Below, one piece after another: positions 37,133 through 47,187 of a stretch of 64,000 nt of DNA. This stretch comes from Prochlorococcus sp. AG-418-I20 (GTDB lineage: Bacteria; Cyanobacteriota; Cyanobacteriia; PCC-6307; Cyanobiaceae). The notes below the pieces were generated by a model. It did not search any database. It saw only the letters and a program-made list of their open reading frames with translations, and was not told where the DNA came from. The stretch's first letter is position 1, and every line of letters begins with the position of its first letter. The stretch covers positions 50,064 through 114,063 of the forward strand of contig QCLZ01000005.1 in assembly GCA_003214175.1 (NCBI GenBank), given 5' to 3'. The position numbers and the translations under genes were made by a program.

Positions 37133-37861
37133 TCAAAGTTTGAAATTATTTCCTAGATAATACTTCTTGACTATTGGATTATCTGCTAGTTCACTTGATG
37201 ATCCGTAAGCTAAAATTTTTCCTTCACTTAACACATATGACTTGTTAGTAATTAAAAGGGTTTCTCTTACATTATGGTCTGTAATAAGAATACCTACCCC
37301 GGCACCACTTAACTTAAGAATTAGTTTCTTTAAATCATTAACAGCTAAAGGATCGATTCCGGCAAAAGGCTCGTCTAATAATAAATATTTAGGTCCTTTT
37401 TTCCCTACAGTGAGAGCTCTCGCTATCTCACACCTCCTTCTCTCTCCTCCAGAAAGTTGATAACCGTAGTTATCTACAAAATTGTTTAGATTAAATTCGT
37501 TAATTAGTTGTTCTCTTCTATTTCTAATTGCGGCTCGACTGTAAGGCGAATTCTGCAGAGCTAAATCTATATTGTCTTTAACAGTTAGATCTCTAAATAT
37601 ACTAGCCTCCTGAGTTAAATAACCCAACCCAAGTCTTGATCTGATAGGTAGTGGGAAATTAGTTATATTTTTACCATTCATTAAAACTTTACCTTTATCA
37701 GGTTTTAGATTCCCAACTGCGAGATTAAAGGTAGTTGTTTTCCCAGCACCATTAGGTCCCATCAAACCTACAACTTCTCCTGGATTTACACTTATAGAAA
37801 CATCATTAACGATTAATCTTCCCTTAATTGAAAGGGTTACATTTTGAATTTTTAGGTTCAT
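37133..37861 (-). CDS. lptB: LptB-like lipopolysaccharide-export ABC ATPase
   Basis: A 242-residue ATPase. Walker A GLMGPNGAGKTTTF, signature YQLSGGERRRCEIARAL, Walker B YLLLDEPFAGIDP and H-loop ITDHNVRET match LptB, which with LptFG extracts LPS from the inner membrane. TQEASIFRDLTVKDN is a family signature. An LptA/OstA gene, often just upstream in other cyanobacteria, is absent here: only 94 bp precede it. LpxD at 15.8 kb supplies the matching lipid A pathway. Confidence 0.9.
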   Translation of the reverse strand: MNLKIQNVTLSIKGRLIVNDVSISVNPGEVVGLMGPNGAGKTTTFNLAVGNLKPDKGKVLMNGKNITNFPLPIRSRLGLGYLTQEASIFRDLTVKDNIDLALQNSPYSRAAIRNRREQLINEFNLNNFVDNYGYQLSGGERRRCEIARALTVGKKGPKYLLLDEPFAGIDPLAVNDLKKLILKLSGAGVGILITDHNVRETLLITNKSYVLSEGKILAYGSSSELADNPIVKKYYLGNNFKL

Positions 37862-37955
37862 CTCCCTTTAGAAAGAAAAGTTATCTTATTCTCATGAAAA
37901 AGAAAAGAGATAGGGAAAAACGATTCAATAATGGAGAAAGATTTATTCATATATA

Positions 37956-38324
37956 TCAAAGAGGTTTCAAAAAAGGTTTATCGTATTCATTTAAAATCTC
38001 TTTGTATTGTAATTTTCTTAGTAAATCTTCTAAACATCGGCAGAAGGATTCAAGATCAATACCTAAATTGATTTTAGTTCTTGTCTTTATTCTACCTAAA
38101 CCTTCTCCAAGCAAAATAGTAGCTCCATTTAAATTACCCTTACTTAAGTGAAACTGTGATACGGATACTTGTAAAATACCTTGGATAACTTGTCTTTCAT
38201 CACCATCAACAGAATTCCAAATTTCCTCAAAAGCATCATGAGCTTCATACCATTCATGATTATTAAAAAGAACTAATGCTGTGAAGAGGGACTCTTTAAA
38301 ACTTTTTGTAGTTTCTTCGTTCAT
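37956..38324 (-). CDS. DUF309 protein
   Basis: A 122-residue helical protein with the DUF309 core: LFNNHEWYEAHDAFEEIWNSVDGDERQVIQGILQ and FHLSKGNLNGATILLGEGL. The conserved His/Glu residues suggest a metal or ligand pocket in a four-helix bundle. Function unknown. It starts 10 bp after the end of typA upstream and is probably co-transcribed with it. Confidence 0.88.
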   Translation of the reverse strand: MNEETTKSFKESLFTALVLFNNHEWYEAHDAFEEIWNSVDGDERQVIQGILQVSVSQFHLSKGNLNGATILLGEGLGRIKTRTKINLGIDLESFCRCLEDLLRKLQYKEILNEYDKPFLKPL

Positions 38325-38334
38325 GAATTAATTA

Positions 38335-40131
38335 TTAAAATTTTTTCTTCTTATTTATTTTTCTCATTCTTATTGAATCTGGTGTAACCTCTAGCATTTC
38401 ATCTGGACCAATGTATTCAAGCGCTCTTTCAAGAGTAATATCCACAGGCGATTGCAAAGTATCAAGTTCCTCCGCACCTGCAGACCTCATATTAGTCAAC
38501 TGCTTAGTTTTACAAATATTTAACTCAAGATCTTGAGGCCGATTATTCTCTCCAATTATCATTCCCTTATAAACTTTAACCCCAGGTTTAATAAAATAAA
38601 CTCCCCTATCCTCAGCATTCTTTAATGCATAAAATGTGGCGACCCCTTCTTCAAAGGCTATAAGAACACCATTTCTCCTCGTTTCAAAATCTCCTGTTTT
38701 AGGTTTATATTCATAAAAAGAATGACTCATTATCCCTTCGCCTCTAGTTATACGAACAAATTCACCACGAAATCCAATAAGTCCTCTTGAAGGCACAAGA
38801 AATTCTAATTGCGTCCTTCCATCTGAACTTGTCTGCATGTTTTTCATCTCTGCCTTTCTAGATCCCAGTCTCTCAATGCATGAACCAACTGATACCTCAG
38901 GGACATCAAGTACCAAAGTCTCTATAGGCTCACATTCAACATTATCAATTTCTCTAAAAATCACTTGAGGTTGTGAAATTTGGAACTCAAATCCCTCTCT
39001 ACGCATGGTTTCAATCAATATCCCTAGATGTAATTCTCCTCTTCCTGAAACTGAGAACCTATCAGGAGAATCAGTTTCTTCAACACGTAGGGCAACATTT
39101 GTTAAAAGTTCCCTCTCTAACCTATTTTTTAATTGTCTACTTGTTACAAATTTCCCTTCTTTCCCTGCGAATGGAGAGTCATTGACAACAAAAGTCATGT
39201 TTAGGGTAGGCTCATCAACTTTGATTAATGGAAGAGGATGAGGAGAATCGGGACATGCTATTGTCTCGCCAATATTGACGTCATCAAAACCAGAAACTGC
39301 AACAATATCACCAGCGGAGGCTTGATTTATATCAATTCTTTGTAATCCCTCAAATCCTAATAGTTTACTAACCTTACCTTTAATAGTTTTTCCGTTTTCT
39401 TTAATTAAACTAGCTTGCTGACCATTTTTTATTGTTCCATTATGGATTTTACCAATTATAATTCTGCCTAAGAAATCAGAATAGTCTAAAGTAGTTATTT
39501 GTAACTGGAGAGGCTTATCTGGGTCACCTACTGGAGGTGGAACATGTCTAATAATAGCTTCAAAAAGAGGCATCATATTGTCACTATCAGATTCCATCTC
39601 TTCTTTGGCGAAACCAGATAAGCCACTACCAAAAAGATAGGGGAAATCACATTGATCATCATCAGCACCTAATTCTAAAAACAAATCAAGTACCTTATCA
39701 ATTGCAATTTCTGGGACTACTCTGGGCCTATCAATTTTATTTACAAAGACGATAGGTCTAAGTCCTTTTTCTAATGCTTTTTTCAAAACAAATCTTGTTT
39801 GAGGCATAGGCCCTTCATTTGCATCAACAATTAATAAACATCCATCAACCATTCCCAAAACCCGCTCAACTTCTCCTCCAAAATCAGCATGTCCTGGTGT
39901 ATCTATAATATTAATTCTTGCATTTTTATAGTTAACTGCAGTATTTTTTGAGAGTATTGTTATCCCTCTTTCTCTCTCAAGATCATTTGAATCCATTACA
40001 CAGGTCGGGATAACTTCATTATCTCTAAATATTCCGGATTGAGATAGTAATGCATCCACAAGAGTTGTCTTTCCATGATCTACGTGGGCAATAATTGCAA
40101 CATTTCTAATTTCTTTTATCGAAGATGACAT
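38335..40131 (-). CDS. typA: Translational GTPase TypA/BipA
   Basis: A 598-residue ribosome-binding GTPase involved in stress adaptation and 50S assembly. G1 is [12 protein letters not shown], the switch region [13 protein letters not shown]3 [15 protein letters not shown]4 VNKIDRP. Domains II, III, V and a C-terminal TypA domain follow ([29 protein letters not shown]). The 129-bp upstream gap is AT-rich with no gene seen. Confidence 0.97.
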   Translation of the reverse strand: MSSSIKEIRNVAIIAHVDHGKTTLVDALLSQSGIFRDNEVIPTCVMDSNDLERERGITILSKNTAVNYKNARINIIDTPGHADFGGEVERVLGMVDGCLLIVDANEGPMPQTRFVLKKALEKGLRPIVFVNKIDRPRVVPEIAIDKVLDLFLELGADDDQCDFPYLFGSGLSGFAKEEMESDSDNMMPLFEAIIRHVPPPVGDPDKPLQLQITTLDYSDFLGRIIIGKIHNGTIKNGQQASLIKENGKTIKGKVSKLLGFEGLQRIDINQASAGDIVAVSGFDDVNIGETIACPDSPHPLPLIKVDEPTLNMTFVVNDSPFAGKEGKFVTSRQLKNRLERELLTNVALRVEETDSPDRFSVSGRGELHLGILIETMRREGFEFQISQPQVIFREIDNVECEPIETLVLDVPEVSVGSCIERLGSRKAEMKNMQTSSDGRTQLEFLVPSRGLIGFRGEFVRITRGEGIMSHSFYEYKPKTGDFETRRNGVLIAFEEGVATFYALKNAEDRGVYFIKPGVKVYKGMIIGENNRPQDLELNICKTKQLTNMRSAGAEELDTLQSPVDITLERALEYIGPDEMLEVTPDSIRMRKINKKKKF

Positions 40132-40260
40132 TTATAAAATTTATATAAATAGATGTTTGTCTTTATGTAGGCTAACCCAAAGAATGCTTATTATGAAAAT
40201 TTTCTCTCTAAGAGTTTGAAAACATAATCATATTATTTAATAATTTCAATTAAATAAAAC

Positions 40261-40995
40261 TTATATTTCTTTATTTGAAGTTTCAAAAACCTTTAAGGCA
40301 TCAATTGATCCCTCGTACCTCCAATGCCAGGGTTCATAATCTATATATTTGTTATTTTTGTCAAAAGACAACTTAAAATGAAACCTAGCCGCATTCTTTC
40401 TTAACCATCTAAAGGCATCAGTATTTTCGAATTCAGTCTCAAAATCTGTTTCTCTTTGAGTTGCATCACCAATATCAATTGCAAAACCAGTACTATGTTC
40501 AGAATATCCTGGAGGCGCAGAAACTCTAGCTCTTTCTGCCGCCTCTTGATTTCTAATAGATTTTAGAGAATAAAAAATATCATTTTGCAAATTTATAGAT
40601 CTATAACCACTCAGGAAAACTAGATATATCCCATCCCTACTGGCTTCTTCTCTCATATTTAGAAGAGAATCCCTCATATCAATATGAACTTCTATATTTG
40701 GCTCAATTAAAACTAGTTTATTTTTAGGGACTTCGCTATAGGGTAAATGACCCAAAATTCTATTCTGTTGATCTTTCTCAGCCTGAAAATTAATGTTATT
40801 AAATGATCCTAGTTCTATATTTCTAATCAAACGCCATGAAACTGTAAAAAAAAGAAGGAAAAAAAATGGAGAAAATATCAATAATTTTTTTATTAATTTT
40901 GAATTAGGGTTGCTTAGATAAGTTCTTTTGGCTAGCGGTATATCAAATTGATTTATATCTTCGTCTTGTTCCAAATAACTAGGGTCAGATTGCAA
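40261..40995 (-). CDS. D-alanyl-D-alanine carboxypeptidase, M15B (VanY-like)
   Basis: A 244-residue membrane-anchored peptidase with an uncleaved helix near residues 38-60 and a periplasmic M15 domain. The zinc and catalytic motifs are SGYRS, GYSEHSTGFAIDIGD (His, Asp) and DYEPWHWRY (Glu, His). It trims peptidoglycan stem peptides. A second M15 enzyme of the VanX type lies at 46.4 kb. Confidence 0.9.
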   Translation of the reverse strand: MQSDPSYLEQDEDINQFDIPLAKRTYLSNPNSKLIKKLLIFSPFFFLLFFTVSWRLIRNIELGSFNNINFQAEKDQQNRILGHLPYSEVPKNKLVLIEPNIEVHIDMRDSLLNMREEASRDGIYLVFLSGYRSINLQNDIFYSLKSIRNQEAAERARVSAPPGYSEHSTGFAIDIGDATQRETDFETEFENTDAFRWLRKNAARFHFKLSFDKNNKYIDYEPWHWRYEGSIDALKVFETSNKEI

Positions 40996-41084
40996 AACAT
41001 ATTTCGATATTAACTATTATTTTAAGAAATGCACTTTTATAAGCAAAATAGTTGTAGTTTTTATATACAGTATAATTTTTTTGT

Positions 41085-42425
41085 ATGTTGAGGGTAGCTG
41101 TTATTGGAGGAGGTCCTAGTGGTTCATGTGCCGCAGAAACACTTGCCAAAGCCGGAATAAAAACTTGGCTCTTTGAGAGAAAATTGGATAATGCAAAACC
41201 ATGTGGAGGAGCAATTCCTCTTTGCATGGTAGAGGAATTTGATTTACCTGAATCAATTATTGATAGAAAAGTAAGGCATATGAGAATGATATCCCCCTCA
41301 AATAGAGAGGTAGATATCAGCTTAGATAGAGTTTATGGGGAAAGCGATAATGAGTTTATCGGGATGTGTAGAAGAGAAGTTATGGATGCTTTCATGAGAA
41401 ACAGGGCATCAGATCTTGGAGCAACACTAATAAATGGATTAGTTACTTCAATTGATACTGGCAAAAATAATCTAGGACCATATAAACTCTCTTATTCAGA
41501 TTTTACGAATGGAGACAAAAAAGGAGAGCTTAAGGAACTTACTGTTGACCTTTTAATTGGAGCTGATGGAGCCAATAGTAGAGTTGCTAAAGCAATGGAT
41601 GCTGGAGATTACAAAGTTGCTATTGCATTTCAGGAGAGAATTAAACTTCCTAAAGAAGAAATGAGTTACTATGAAGACCTTGCCGAAATGTACGTCGGCA
41701 CTGATGTTTCTCCAGATTTTTATGGGTGGGTATTTCCTAAATACGATCATGTTGCAGTGGGCACTGGAACGATGCAAAAGAATCAGTCATTAATTAAAGG
41801 GCTTCAAGAGGGAGTAAGAAATAGGGCGAAGAAAAGACTAGTTAATGGTGAAGTAATAAAGGTAGAAGCGCATCCTATCCCTGAGCATCCAAGACCAAGA
41901 AGGGTCGTTGGGAGAATGGCTTTGGTTGGTGATGCTGCAGGTTATGTGACGAAGAGTTCCGGTGAGGGTATTTATTTTGCTGCGAAGAGCGGGAGGATGT
42001 GTGCTGAAGAAATTGTTGAGGCATCAAAAAACGGTCAGGTAATTCCATCAGAAAAAGATTTAAAAAACTATTTAAAAAAATGGGATAACAAATATGGGAC
42101 AACTTATAAAGTATTAGAAATCCTTCAAAATATTTTCTATAGGAATGATTCTGCTAGAGAAGCCTTTGTAGAGATGTGTGATGATATGGATGTACAAAGA
42201 CTCACTTTTGATAGTTACTTATACAAAAGAGTGGTCTCCATGAAGCCATTACAGCAACTTAAAATTACAATGCTTACACTTGGTTCGATCTTAAGAGGTA
42301 AAGCCTTAGCACCTCAAAGCTACAAACCTGTTGATAGTGCTGTCAGGGAGAATAAAGAAGTAGAAAAAATGCTAGAAAACTATTCAATAAAAGGGGGTAT
42401 TAAAGTTAAGAGTTCAAAAGTGTAA
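41085..42425 (+). CDS. chlP: Geranylgeranyl reductase
   Basis: A 446-residue flavoprotein that reduces geranylgeranyl to phytyl groups for chlorophyll and tocopherol. VAVIGGGPSGSCAAETLAKAG binds FAD; KPCGGAIPLCM and MVGDAAGYVTKSSGEGIYFA (GD motif) are family signatures. A TATAAT (41071-41076) lies only 8 bp before the ATG, so the message from it would be nearly leaderless. The 3' end overlaps glyS by 20 bp. Confidence 0.96.
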   Translation: MLRVAVIGGGPSGSCAAETLAKAGIKTWLFERKLDNAKPCGGAIPLCMVEEFDLPESIIDRKVRHMRMISPSNREVDISLDRVYGESDNEFIGMCRREVMDAFMRNRASDLGATLINGLVTSIDTGKNNLGPYKLSYSDFTNGDKKGELKELTVDLLIGADGANSRVAKAMDAGDYKVAIAFQERIKLPKEEMSYYEDLAEMYVGTDVSPDFYGWVFPKYDHVAVGTGTMQKNQSLIKGLQEGVRNRAKKRLVNGEVIKVEAHPIPEHPRPRRVVGRMALVGDAAGYVTKSSGEGIYFAAKSGRMCAEEIVEASKNGQVIPSEKDLKNYLKKWDNKYGTTYKVLEILQNIFYRNDSAREAFVEMCDDMDVQRLTFDSYLYKRVVSMKPLQQLKITMLTLGSILRGKALAPQSYKPVDSAVRENKEVEKMLENYSIKGGIKVKSSKV

Positions 42426-44568
42426 AGTCAGCTATTTTTAGAGAATAATTTCTAATTAAACTCAACAAATTGAGTCTATTATTTCTTATTTTTAAATCCT
42501 CTGACATTATTAGTACTCCCTTTTCATTATCAAATAAATCATCGATAGTATTTATATTAATCTCGAACAAATTTAAAAGTTCTAAATAATTGCAATAACC
42601 TTTTGAAAAAAGTTTTTCTAATTTTTTAATGAATTCAAAAACTTTAAATTCACAATCTTTTTCAAAAAGTTTTGTGTTTACATAATCTCTAGTTGAAAGA
42701 TTGTCTGTTGAAAGATTACTATTATTAGCTAATTTGCTTACCCTAGTAATTACCTTCTGAATTTCAATAAAAGTTTCCTTTTCTTTGAAATTAACTATGG
42801 CTTTCATCCTATTTTTAAGATCAACAATATTCAATACTCTTTTTTGAGATAATTCATCTGAAGAGCATAATGCCTTTATTAATTCTTTACTTAGTAATAT
42901 CTCTTCGAGATGACTAACAATTCTTTGAATTAAAAATTCATTTAAATCATTAAATACTGACTCTCTTGAGAAGTTTAAATTAGGAAATGCGATTTTCCAA
43001 ACATCAATAAGTTCTTTAAATAATTTATCTAAAGGCAAATCTATTTCATAATCCCAAATTATTTTAATCACTCCATTCAAATTTCTTCTTAAAGCATAAG
43101 GATCGGATGATCCACTTGGTCGTTTACCAGAAATAAATATGCTTATTAAAGTTTCGACCTTATCTGCGATAGAAACTATTGCACCATATTTTGTAGAGGG
43201 CAAAGCATCTTTAGAGAAAGAAGGCAAATAATGTTCAGCGACAGCCAAGCAAACATCCTCATTAAATCCTTCAAATTTAAGATATTTACCACCCATTATT
43301 CCTTGCAGCTCAGGGAATTCAAAAACAATTTCACTACATAAGTCGTTTTTACAGTATTTAGCAGCTTCTATTATTTTTTTTTCTTCTAAAGACTTATCAT
43401 TTAAAAATTTAAGTATTTTTCTAGTAACTTCCACTATTCTTTCTACTCTCTGAAAAATATTTCCGAGTCCTTTCAAATAGGAGACAGATTTAAGCTTTTC
43501 ATTTCTGTCGATTGAAGCAACTTTTTTATCACTTTCTACGAAAAACATTGCATCTGAAAACCTTGCCCTTAATACTTTCTCATTACCTTTGGCAATATTA
43601 TTATTTGATTCTTCAAGACCATTTGAAATGACGAAGAAAGTTGTACTAATATTTTTTTCGGAGCTTAAATCTAGTTTAGAAAAACTATTATTTTTTAATA
43701 AAAGAGGAACATATCTCTGATGACTTTTCATGACGGTTGAAAGAACTTCAACCGGAAGATCAAGAAATTCATCACTATATTTACCAATAATTAAGTCAGG
43801 CCATTCAACTAAATCAGTTAGTTCATTAAGCAATCCATCTGAAAGATCAGGTTTCAAATTTAAAGATTTAGATGCCTGATTGATTAAACTTGCAATTTTT
43901 TCTTTTCTTTCTTTTCGCATAGCTAATACTCTATTTAGTTTCAATAATTCAAAAAAATTATCAGGATTTTGAACTTCTAAAACTTTATTGATTAGCCTAT
44001 GACTTTTTGATTTATTACCTATTTTGATCTTTGGATCACATTCATCAAATTCAAAATCAAGAATTTCATCGTTATAAATAGAGCCAATCCACCTAATAGG
44101 TCTTGAAAATTTTATGTTCCCAGCCCCCCATTTCATAAATCGAGGGCCTTGAAGACTCTTAACTAGTTTTGGGATAATTGAAGACAACGAAATTTTTGTT
44201 GAAATGCCTTTCTCAATTTTTTTTCCAAATACAAAATCACCCTTTTTTGTATTTTTTATTTCTAGCTCAGCCACATCTATATCTAAGCTATTAGCAAATC
44301 CTAAAGCAGCATTAGTTGGAGATCCATTTAAATAAGCTGAATTTGCTTTAGGCCCTTTTCTTACTATTATCTTATCTTCTGCATAATCGACTAGACCTTC
44401 TAGAAGTAGAACTATCCTCCTTGGTGTGGAGGTAACAACTATATTTTCGAATTTGATTAAATTTTTATCCAATTCAAATTCTATTAAAGATTTAAATTGC
44501 TCTAGAACAGAATGAGAAAATTTTGCGGGCAACTCTTCTGTTCCTATCTCAAGTAAATATTTAGACAA
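42406..44568 (-). CDS. glyS: Glycyl-tRNA synthetase beta subunit
   Basis: A 720-residue subunit of the alpha2beta2 glycyl-tRNA synthetase. LLEIGTEELPAKF opens it; MKWGAGNIKFSRPIRWI, SHQRYVPL and DPYALRRNLNGVIKI are typical. The C-terminal part holds the anticodon-binding domain. glyQ is not in the window. It is convergent with chlP and overlaps it by 20 bp. Confidence 0.96.
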   Translation of the reverse strand: MSKYLLEIGTEELPAKFSHSVLEQFKSLIEFELDKNLIKFENIVVTSTPRRIVLLLEGLVDYAEDKIIVRKGPKANSAYLNGSPTNAALGFANSLDIDVAELEIKNTKKGDFVFGKKIEKGISTKISLSSIIPKLVKSLQGPRFMKWGAGNIKFSRPIRWIGSIYNDEILDFEFDECDPKIKIGNKSKSHRLINKVLEVQNPDNFFELLKLNRVLAMRKERKEKIASLINQASKSLNLKPDLSDGLLNELTDLVEWPDLIIGKYSDEFLDLPVEVLSTVMKSHQRYVPLLLKNNSFSKLDLSSEKNISTTFFVISNGLEESNNNIAKGNEKVLRARFSDAMFFVESDKKVASIDRNEKLKSVSYLKGLGNIFQRVERIVEVTRKILKFLNDKSLEEKKIIEAAKYCKNDLCSEIVFEFPELQGIMGGKYLKFEGFNEDVCLAVAEHYLPSFSKDALPSTKYGAIVSIADKVETLISIFISGKRPSGSSDPYALRRNLNGVIKIIWDYEIDLPLDKLFKELIDVWKIAFPNLNFSRESVFNDLNEFLIQRIVSHLEEILLSKELIKALCSSDELSQKRVLNIVDLKNRMKAIVNFKEKETFIEIQKVITRVSKLANNSNLSTDNLSTRDYVNTKLFEKDCEFKVFEFIKKLEKLFSKGYCNYLELLNLFEININTIDDLFDNEKGVLIMSEDLKIRNNRLNLLSLIRNYSLKIADFTLLNS

Positions 44569-44655
44569 GAAAAAAATATGACTACACTTACTATAATTTA
44601 CTACCAGTTAAATAAGCTTTTCGCTAATGTATAAAAAGAGATATGTTTTCGTCCT

Positions 44656-46443
44656 TTGATCAAGGTTGAGAAAGTAAAAAAGAAAAAAGATTCTGCCAAG
44701 GAAGAAACTGTTTGTTTGGCAAATGGACTAGAAGTTTCTAAATTTGAAAACTTTAAAGAAAGTAGCCAATTTCTTAAAGAACCACTTGCTACGGAGTTAG
44801 TCAATAAGAGCGATCATTTTACTAATGATGCAGTTCAGTTATTAAAATTTCACGGTAGTTATCAACAAGACAACAGGGAAAATAGAAGACCGGGCAAAAG
44901 TAAGGATTGGCAAATGATGCTTAGGTTAAGAAATCCAGGAGGTGAAGTTCCTGGGAAATTATTTTTAGCATTAGATGAATTATCTGAGAAACTAGGTAAT
45001 GGAACACTTAGGGCCACTACAAGACAAGCCTTTCAAATGCATGGAATTAGAAAGGAGAACCTAAAGGAAGTAATTCAAACAATCGTAAATTCAATGGGCT
45101 CCACATTAGCTGCATGTGGAGATATAAATAGAAATGTTATGGCCCCTGCGGCGCCATTTGATTCGCCAGACTATAAAATTGCAAGAGCATTGGCAAAAAA
45201 AGTTGCAGATCTTCTCACCCCAATGGCTGGCCAAGGCACTTTTTTAGAGCTTTGGGCTGATGGAGATTTAGAGTACACCATAAAACCTGACAAAGATATT
45301 GAAACAATTAGGAAACTCCAATTTAACGATAATGTTTTTAGTGGGATAAAAGATGAGCCTCTTTATGGTTCAACTTATTTACCGAGAAAATTCAAATGTG
45401 CTGTGACTGTTCCTGGAGACAATTCTGTTGATCTTCTTACCAATGATATAGGAATAGTTGCCTTTACTTCTAAAGATGGAAACTTAGAAGGGTGCAACTT
45501 CTATGTTGGAGGTGGTATGGGTCGCACACATAATAATGAAGAGACCTTTGCCAGAATTGCAGATCCACTTGGATATGTTGAAGAATCTGATGTTTATGAA
45601 TTAATACAAAGCATTGTGGCTGTTCAAAGAGATTATGGTGATAGAAAATCAAGGAAAAATTCGAGAATGAAATACCTTCTTCATAGAAAAGGTATTAAAT
45701 GGTTTAAAAAGATACTTTTTGATAAGTATTTCAAAAAAGAAATTAAAAAAATCAGAAATGAACCGGATAAGGTTCTTATTGATTACCTAGGTTGGCATAA
45801 ACAAAATAAAACCTCCTATTTCGTAGGTTTACCATTATTATCAGGTAGATTATCTGGAGAGAAGAAGAATATCATTACAAGTATTGTTAAAAAATATAAT
45901 TTAGATTTAAGACTCACTCCTAATCAAGATATTTTACTTTGTAATATCGCCAATAAAAACAAAGGTGAAATTCAAAAATCTCTATCAAAAATAGGATACG
46001 AAAATTTAGAAAACATTAATGAAATACAAAGACATGCTTTAGCTTGTCCTGCTTTACCACTTTGTGGTCTTGCGATGACTGAAGCTGAAAGAATATTACC
46101 TGATGTATTAAAAAGGATTGAAAATTTACTATTAGATCTAAAAATACAAAAGACAATATTATTCAGAATGACAGGATGTCCAAACGGGTGTACCAGGCCT
46201 TATATGGCCGAATTAGCACTTGTTGGAAGTGGGCAAAACAAATACCAATTATGGATGGGGGGAAGTAAAAATCTACAAAGGCTGGCCAGACCATTCTTAC
46301 AAAAAATGGAACTTAACGATTTAGAAAAAACTCTTCAACCATTATTTAATAAGTGGAAGAGAAATTTAAATTTGGATTTCGGAGATTTTATAAATACCCA
46401 AGATGAAAGTTTCATTTTAGAGTTATTAAATGAGATTCAATAG
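44656..46443 (+). CDS. sir: Ferredoxin-dependent sulfite reductase
   Basis: A 595-residue siroheme enzyme that reduces sulfite to sulfide with ferredoxin electrons. LRATTRQAFQMHGI and the Arg/Lys set bind sulfite; the cluster-siroheme cysteines are in ACPALPLCGLAM and RMTGCPNGCTRPYMAE. The pattern and length fit SiR rather than NirA, and a basic N-terminus is present. The only in-frame start is TTG at 44656. A plus-strand promoter candidate is TATAAT at 44592. Confidence 0.94.
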   Translation: MIKVEKVKKKKDSAKEETVCLANGLEVSKFENFKESSQFLKEPLATELVNKSDHFTNDAVQLLKFHGSYQQDNRENRRPGKSKDWQMMLRLRNPGGEVPGKLFLALDELSEKLGNGTLRATTRQAFQMHGIRKENLKEVIQTIVNSMGSTLAACGDINRNVMAPAAPFDSPDYKIARALAKKVADLLTPMAGQGTFLELWADGDLEYTIKPDKDIETIRKLQFNDNVFSGIKDEPLYGSTYLPRKFKCAVTVPGDNSVDLLTNDIGIVAFTSKDGNLEGCNFYVGGGMGRTHNNEETFARIADPLGYVEESDVYELIQSIVAVQRDYGDRKSRKNSRMKYLLHRKGIKWFKKILFDKYFKKEIKKIRNEPDKVLIDYLGWHKQNKTSYFVGLPLLSGRLSGEKKNIITSIVKKYNLDLRLTPNQDILLCNIANKNKGEIQKSLSKIGYENLENINEIQRHALACPALPLCGLAMTEAERILPDVLKRIENLLLDLKIQKTILFRMTGCPNGCTRPYMAELALVGSGQNKYQLWMGGSKNLQRLARPFLQKMELNDLEKTLQPLFNKWKRNLNLDFGDFINTQDESFILELLNEIQ

Positions 46444-46446
46444 AAT

Positions 46447-47130
46447 TTAAATTTTTCCATAAATGGCATATTCTTTTTTATTTTTCCATGCCCACAATTG
46501 ATCACCATAACTAAAATGCCACCATTCATTTGGATGTTGAACAAAACCATATTTAGTCATAATTTCCCTCAATAAATTTCTTCTACTATTCCAAATAATT
46601 GCTTCTTCATTCTTAATGTTTGCATAAAAATCAGGATTTGAGGTCTCATCCATTTGATCAACCGTGCCACCCATTTCAATAAGATTTCCGTCTTTATCTG
46701 ATAAACAAACATCTAGTGCGCCCCCAGTTGAATGAGGAGGAGGGTACCTAGAATCATAAGAAGGATATGCCCAAAATTTTTCAACTTTTTTTAAAATAGA
46801 TGGATAAGATTTTATATTTTCAAAAGAAGCATTAATATCGGATTTTTCACACTCTAATAAAAATGCTCTTTTAAACATAAATTCCTGTACTTCTAAAGGT
46901 CGCCAACTGTCATAAATTAAAAGGTTAAAACTATTTTTTGAAACAAAATAATCACTTACTTTTACTAATCTATTTACAACCTCCTCTCTTAAATTCCAAA
47001 TAGAAGTTTTATCTTTGTAAGGTGCTCCTAAATCAGAGTAAGGGTGCGGATCTAAAAATTTTAAATAGCTAGGTATAGCTACTAATTTATCTCCATTATC
47101 TTTAATTGGTATTTTATTCCAAATTTTCAA
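46447..47130 (-). CDS. D-alanyl-D-alanine dipeptidase, M15D (VanX/DdpX-like)
   Basis: A 227-residue soluble peptidase. The VanX zinc motif PPPHSTGGALDVCL (His, Asp) and EWWHFSYGDQLW (Glu, His) are complete, and IYDSWRPLEVQ gives the transition-state arginine. No signal peptide, so it acts in the cytoplasm, presumably recycling D-Ala-D-Ala from cell-wall turnover rather than giving glycopeptide resistance (no vanH/vanA neighbours). Ends 3 bp from the convergent sir stop. Confidence 0.9.
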   Translation of the reverse strand: MKIWNKIPIKDNGDKLVAIPSYLKFLDPHPYSDLGAPYKDKTSIWNLREEVVNRLVKVSDYFVSKNSFNLLIYDSWRPLEVQEFMFKRAFLLECEKSDINASFENIKSYPSILKKVEKFWAYPSYDSRYPPPHSTGGALDVCLSDKDGNLIEMGGTVDQMDETSNPDFYANIKNEEAIIWNSRRNLLREIMTKYGFVQHPNEWWHFSYGDQLWAWKNKKEYAIYGKI

Positions 47131-47187
47131 TTGAAATTTGCAATTGATTTATAGTGGCATATATATCAAAAATTACAATGATAGTTT

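Noticed and set aside
37828..38151. 107-codon plus-strand frame between lptB and DUF309
   Set aside because: It overlaps most of the clearly conserved DUF309 gene in antisense and the lptB start; product is basic and featureless.
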